Shown here: one piece after another, positions 61,099-64,000 of the stretch
How positions within the stretch are numbered: position 1 is the stretch's first letter
Layout: each line of letters begins with the position of its first letter
NCBI RefSeq assembly: GCF_000020645.1
Contig: NC_011060.1
Coordinates: 494,501-558,500, forward strand
Reading direction: 5' to 3'
DNA from: Pelodictyon phaeoclathratiforme BU-1
GTDB lineage: Bacteria > Bacteroidota > Chlorobiia > Chlorobiales > Chlorobiaceae
Length of the DNA: 64,000 nucleotides
Made by a program: the position numbers and the translations under genes
Notes under the pieces: generated by a model
The model's input: only the letters and a program-made list of their open reading frames with translations
Databases searched by the model: none
Told to the model about the DNA's origin: nothing

Positions 61099-62079
61099 AT
61101 GCATAAAAAAATATACATAGCCGGTCATCGGGGTATGGTTGGTTCTGCCATTGTGCGAAACCTGCTTGCCGGGGGGCTCAGCTCGGATAATCTGCTGTTC
61201 AGAACGCATGCTGAGCTTGATCTTACCTCTCAGGCGGCTGTTCGGGCATTTTTTGAGGGTGAAAAGCCTGATCAGGTCTATCTGGCGGCGGCGAAAGTTG
61301 GGGGGATTCATGCCAACAACAGCTATCCGGCGGAGTTCATCTATCAGAATCTGATGATGGAGGCCAATATTATTCATGAGGCCTGGCGGGTGGGGGTTCA
61401 AAAGCTCCTGTTTCTTGGCTCCAGTTGCATCTATCCCAAGCTGGCGCCTCAGCCGATGCCGGAAAGCGCTTTGCTGACCGGGCCGCTGGAGCCGACCAAT
61501 GAACCCTATGCCATTGCCAAAATTGCGGGTATCAAGCTTTGTGAAAGTTATAACCGGCAGTATGGGGAGAGCGATGGCACTGATTTTCGCAGTGTCATGC
61601 CGACGAATCTGTATGGTCCCGGCGACAACTATCACCCTGAAAACAGCCATGTTATTCCCGCGCTGATCCGTCGCTTCCATGAAGCTATGGTCAGCGGAGA
61701 TGCTGTTGTGACGCTCTGGGGTACCGGTACGCCACTGAGGGAGTTTCTGTATGTTGATGACATGGCTGCAGCATGCATTCACGTCATGAATCTCGACAAA
61801 GCGACCTTTGACGCCAATACCACTCCTATGCTGAGTCATATCAATGTTGGCAGTGGCAAGGAGGTGACGATTCGTGAACTTGCCGATACTATTGCAATGG
61901 TTATCGGTTTTCAGGGCGGTATTGCATTTGATGCCTCGAAACCTGATGGCTCACCCCGGAAACTGATGGACAGCAGCCGACTCAACAATCTTGGATGGCA
62001 GCCGAAGGTGGGGCTTGAAGAGGGGCTGAGGCTGGCGTATAATGATTTTCTTCTTCATGAACATGCTTCTCATTTTTAA
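61099..62079 (+). CDS. fcl: GDP-L-fucose synthase
   Basis: This 326-residue SDR (WcaG/Fcl) performs epimerisation and reduction of GDP-4-keto-6-deoxymannose. Motifs are IYIAGHRGMVGSAIVRNL, LAAAKVGGIHANNSYPAEFI, FLGSSCIYPKLAPQPMPESA, NEPYAIAKIAGIKLCESYN and MPTNLYGPGDNYH. All are standard. It lies 5 bp after the transferase gene and 6 bp before gmd. Confidence 0.96.
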   Translation: MHKKIYIAGHRGMVGSAIVRNLLAGGLSSDNLLFRTHAELDLTSQAAVRAFFEGEKPDQVYLAAAKVGGIHANNSYPAEFIYQNLMMEANIIHEAWRVGVQKLLFLGSSCIYPKLAPQPMPESALLTGPLEPTNEPYAIAKIAGIKLCESYNRQYGESDGTDFRSVMPTNLYGPGDNYHPENSHVIPALIRRFHEAMVSGDAVVTLWGTGTPLREFLYVDDMAAACIHVMNLDKATFDANTTPMLSHINVGSGKEVTIRELADTIAMVIGFQGGIAFDASKPDGSPRKLMDSSRLNNLGWQPKVGLEEGLRLAYNDFLLHEHASHF

Positions 62080-62085
62080 ATTTCT

Positions 62086-63228
62086 ATGAAAGTTGCTCTT
62101 ATTACCGGGATAACCGGCCAGGATGGATCTTATTTGGCGGAACTGCTGCTTGAGAAGGGGTATGAGGTGCATGGCATCAAGCGGCGGGCCAGCTCGTTCA
62201 ATACCCAGCGGATTGATCATCTCTATCGTGATCGCCATGATATTGAAAATGAGGGTTCTCCGGTTTCTCATCACTCGTCGCTTTTTCTCCATTATGGTGA
62301 CCTGACCGACAGCAGTAATCTGACTCGCATTATTTCGGAGGTACAGCCTGATGAGGTCTATAATCTTGGTGCGCAGAGTCATGTTGCGGTGAGTTTTGAG
62401 TCGCCGGAGTATACGGCTGATGTTGATGCCATGGGTACGCTGCGTCTGCTTGAGGCGATTCGCTTTCTGGGGCTTGAGAAGAAAAGCCGTTTTTATCAGG
62501 CTTCGACGTCGGAGCTGTTTGGTTTGGTGCAGGAGATTCCGCAGCGGGAGAGTACCCCTTTTTATCCCCGCAGTCCCTATGCTGTGGCGAAACTTTATGC
62601 TTACTGGATTACGGTGAACTATCGTGAGGCCTATGGGATGTATGCCTGCAACGGTATCTTGTTCAACCATGAGTCGTCGCGGCGGGGTGAGACTTTTGTG
62701 ACGCGCAAGATTACGCGGAGTCTTGCCAATATCACCCAGGGGCTTGAGGAGTGCCTCTATGTTGGTAACATGAATGCCTTGCGCGACTGGGGCCATGCGA
62801 AGGATTATGTGCGGATGCAGTGGATGATGCTGCAGCAGGAGCAGCCGAAGGATTTTGTTATTGCGACGGGTGTGCAGTACAGTGTTCGCCAGTTTATTGA
62901 AAAGTCGGCGGCGCAGCTTGGGATTACCATTCGCTGGGAAGGCACCGGCATCAACGAAGTCGGTATTGTTGATTCACTCAGTATTCAGCACTCAGCACTC
63001 AGTACTGGTTCAGTTATTGTTCGGGTTGATCCGCGTTACTTCCGTCCTGCGGAGGTGGAGACGCTGCTTGGGGATCCGGCAAAGGCGAAAGCAGATCTTG
63101 GCTGGGTACCGGAAATTACGCTTGACGAGACGGTTGAGGAGATGGTAGCGTACGATCTCGATCTCGCCCGGCGTCACGCCCTCCTCAAAGCCAATGGTTA
63201 TACCGTGGAGGTCAGCAAGGAGAGTTGA
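62086..63228 (+). CDS. gmd: GDP-mannose 4,6-dehydratase
   Basis: This 380-residue SDR has ALITGITGQDGSYLAELLLE, HGIKRRASSFNTQRIDHLY, NLGAQSHVAVSFESPEYTAD, YPRSPYAVAKLYAYWITVNY and FNHESSRRGETFVTRKI. It provides the GDP-4-keto-6-deoxymannose for the upstream Fcl. The surface loop before VDPRYFRPAE is encoded by an ACTCAGCACT-type repeat (62974-63006). The order fcl-gmd with a 6-bp gap implies one transcript. It is the last gene of the locus. Confidence 0.96.
   Translation: MKVALITGITGQDGSYLAELLLEKGYEVHGIKRRASSFNTQRIDHLYRDRHDIENEGSPVSHHSSLFLHYGDLTDSSNLTRIISEVQPDEVYNLGAQSHVAVSFESPEYTADVDAMGTLRLLEAIRFLGLEKKSRFYQASTSELFGLVQEIPQRESTPFYPRSPYAVAKLYAYWITVNYREAYGMYACNGILFNHESSRRGETFVTRKITRSLANITQGLEECLYVGNMNALRDWGHAKDYVRMQWMMLQQEQPKDFVIATGVQYSVRQFIEKSAAQLGITIRWEGTGINEVGIVDSLSIQHSALSTGSVIVRVDPRYFRPAEVETLLGDPAKAKADLGWVPEITLDETVEEMVAYDLDLARRHALLKANGYTVEVSKES
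62974..63006 (+). repeat. ACTCAGCACT short repeat inside gmd
   Basis: The stretch contains CACTCAG-T-ATTCAG-CACTCAG-CACTCAG-TACT, i.e. four imperfect copies of a 7-bp unit, in frame. It encodes a surface loop (SLSIQHSALS) that is variable in the Gmd family. Confidence 0.7.
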
Positions 63229-63977
63229 TGGGGAAAGTGGGTAGTGGAAAGTGGGGAATGGGGATTAGGTAATGGGAAGAGGTTTTCATTACGAATCTTT
63301 TTCTGTCATCATCACGAATTCCCTTCTTTTCATCATCCCTTACGCCCCTTCTTGTCATCCCCATGTTAGGGAGGGATTTCATTGGGATGAAGAGGAAGAG
63401 TTTTGCCCGCGAATTACACGAATTTACGCGAAAAAGAAATTAAGGCGGTTTACTGGCTCAGCTTCGCTGCTCCAGTATCCCGCCTTGTTTTGCATTAAGA
63501 GGTGAATTGTTTTTTGTCATCCCGAATGCCTCTACTTGTCATCCCCACGTTAGGGAGGGATCTCATTGGGATGAAGAGGAAGAGTTTTGCCCGCGAATTA
63601 CACGAATTTACGCGAAAAAGAAATTGGCAGTTGGTTTTCTCGTACGTTGACGATAAAAACAACTGCCGAGTTTTCATTAAGAAACGAATTGATTTGGTGT
63701 TAGCCTGTACTTACTTTCTTCTCATCCCTTACTTACGCCCCCTTTTGTCATCTCGACCATCGGGAGAGATCTCATAGCAATACCGGGGATTGGGATGAAG
63801 AGGAAGAGTTTTGCCCGCTAATTGACGCGAAAAGGAAATTAAGGCTGTTTGTTGTTTCAGCTTTGTTGCTCCAATATCCAGCCTTGTTTTGGATTAATTC
63901 AGGGATTAAATCCTTGAATTAAGGCAAGAGAAGAGTTTGTCCAATAATTACACGGATTAGCACGAATTGGGGTTGGT
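63229..63977. repeat. Non-coding block of dispersed repeats after the glycan locus
   Basis: No gene is supported. A unit of about 90 bp (CTTGTCATCCCCA ... GGGATGAAGAGGAAGAG ... GAATTACACGAATTTACGCG) occurs at 63351-63441 and 63535-63625, nearly identical, and in diverged form at 63744-63842. A second unit (GGCGGTTTACTGGCTCAGC ... CCGCCTTGTTTTGCATTAA) occurs at 63445-63500 and, diverged, at 63843-63897, where its ends can pair as a hairpin (GGCGG/CCGCC). A related ATTACACGGATTAGCACGAA piece lies at 63947-63966. Confidence 0.85.
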
Positions 63978-64000
63978 ATGGAAAGAATATTGATTGTTGG
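63978..64000 (+). CDS. Possible start of the next gene (cut by the window edge)
   Basis: ATG at 63978 is followed by a frame reading MERILIV to the end of the window. The preceding GGGGTTGGT is a weak ribosome site. Seven residues are too few to name a product; MERILIV(G) is a common start of response regulators and NAD-binding proteins. Confidence 0.3.

Noticed and set aside
63272..63777. Several short frames in the repeat block after gmd
   Set aside because: Their translations repeat with the DNA units on both strands, as expected for non-coding repeats.
1..64000. tRNA, rRNA or riboswitch genes
   Set aside because: No cloverleaf with a conserved T-loop, no rRNA segment and no recognised riboswitch core was found by eye; a covariance search could still find a divergent one.

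Overview
The window looks like a chromosomal segment of a Gram-negative anaerobe. The best guess is a green sulfur bacterium (Chlorobiaceae) or a close relative, judged from the style of the housekeeping proteins, base composition and dispersed repeats; no rRNA or marker gene confirms this. No tRNA, rRNA or CRISPR array was seen. The layout is a housekeeping block (about 0-10.2 kb), a small antitoxin island inside a duplication of the recQ 3' end (10.1-11.2 kb), and then one very large surface-glycan locus on the + strand (11.6-63.2 kb).

Housekeeping block. The end of a PabC-like gene and a hypothetical gene converge on a leftward HAD phosphatase-nusB-nth operon. Next come a decayed smc remnant, a REP-associated tyrosine transposase (RAYT) with a four-unit, 84-bp REP array, and a leftward haem-binding protein-M50 protease-folP operon. 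A rightward B12-binding radical SAM gene and recQ complete the block. GTAR-headed GC-rich palindromes (REPs) recur at 16.6 kb and 19.3 kb. In three genes (folP, the WbpM/PglF-like dehydratase and the ABC exporter) the REP tetranucleotide itself supplies the stop codon.

Glycan locus. It opens with a short SLBB export protein, a Wzc-type tyrosine kinase with a repetitive Tyr-rich tail, a membrane-bound WbpM/PglF-like dehydratase, a HEPN/MNT pair and a PglK/MsbA-like ABC exporter. A tightly overlapping operon of twelve genes (19.4-30.7 kb) follows. It encodes a CMP-legionaminic acid pathway (LegB, LegC, LegH, LegI, LegG, PtmE, PtmF, LegF, PtmA) with an embedded PtmG/PseA-HisF-HisH triad, the set that installs acetamidino groups on nonulosonic and related sugars. 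AT-rich genes for an acetyltransferase, a putative transferase and an FkbM methyltransferase follow.

From 33.3 to 44.1 kb the locus is split by an insertion-sequence graveyard, interrupted by one intact glycosyltransferase gene. An IS630 element is cut twice by an IS1182 element and an IS5-like element. A second IS1182 is cut by ISAzo13, and there are IS110 and two group II intron remnants. After it come AT-rich glycosyltransferases and a Wzy-like polymerase (44.4-50.7 kb), a UDP-L-FucNAc module (50.7-54.0 kb), and two acetyltransferases. A methyltransferase gene split by an IS1380 element, two GT2 glycosyltransferases, a WbpV-like reductase, a WcaJ/PglC-like phosphoglycosyl transferase and GDP-L-fucose genes (61.1-63.2 kb) close it. 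The window ends in about 750 bp of non-coding dispersed repeats.

Together the genes suggest lipid-linked assembly of a heteropolysaccharide containing N-acetyl-6-deoxyhexosamines, L-FucNAc, L-fucose and possibly an amidinated legionaminic acid, with export controlled by a tyrosine kinase. All functions are inferred from recognised protein families.
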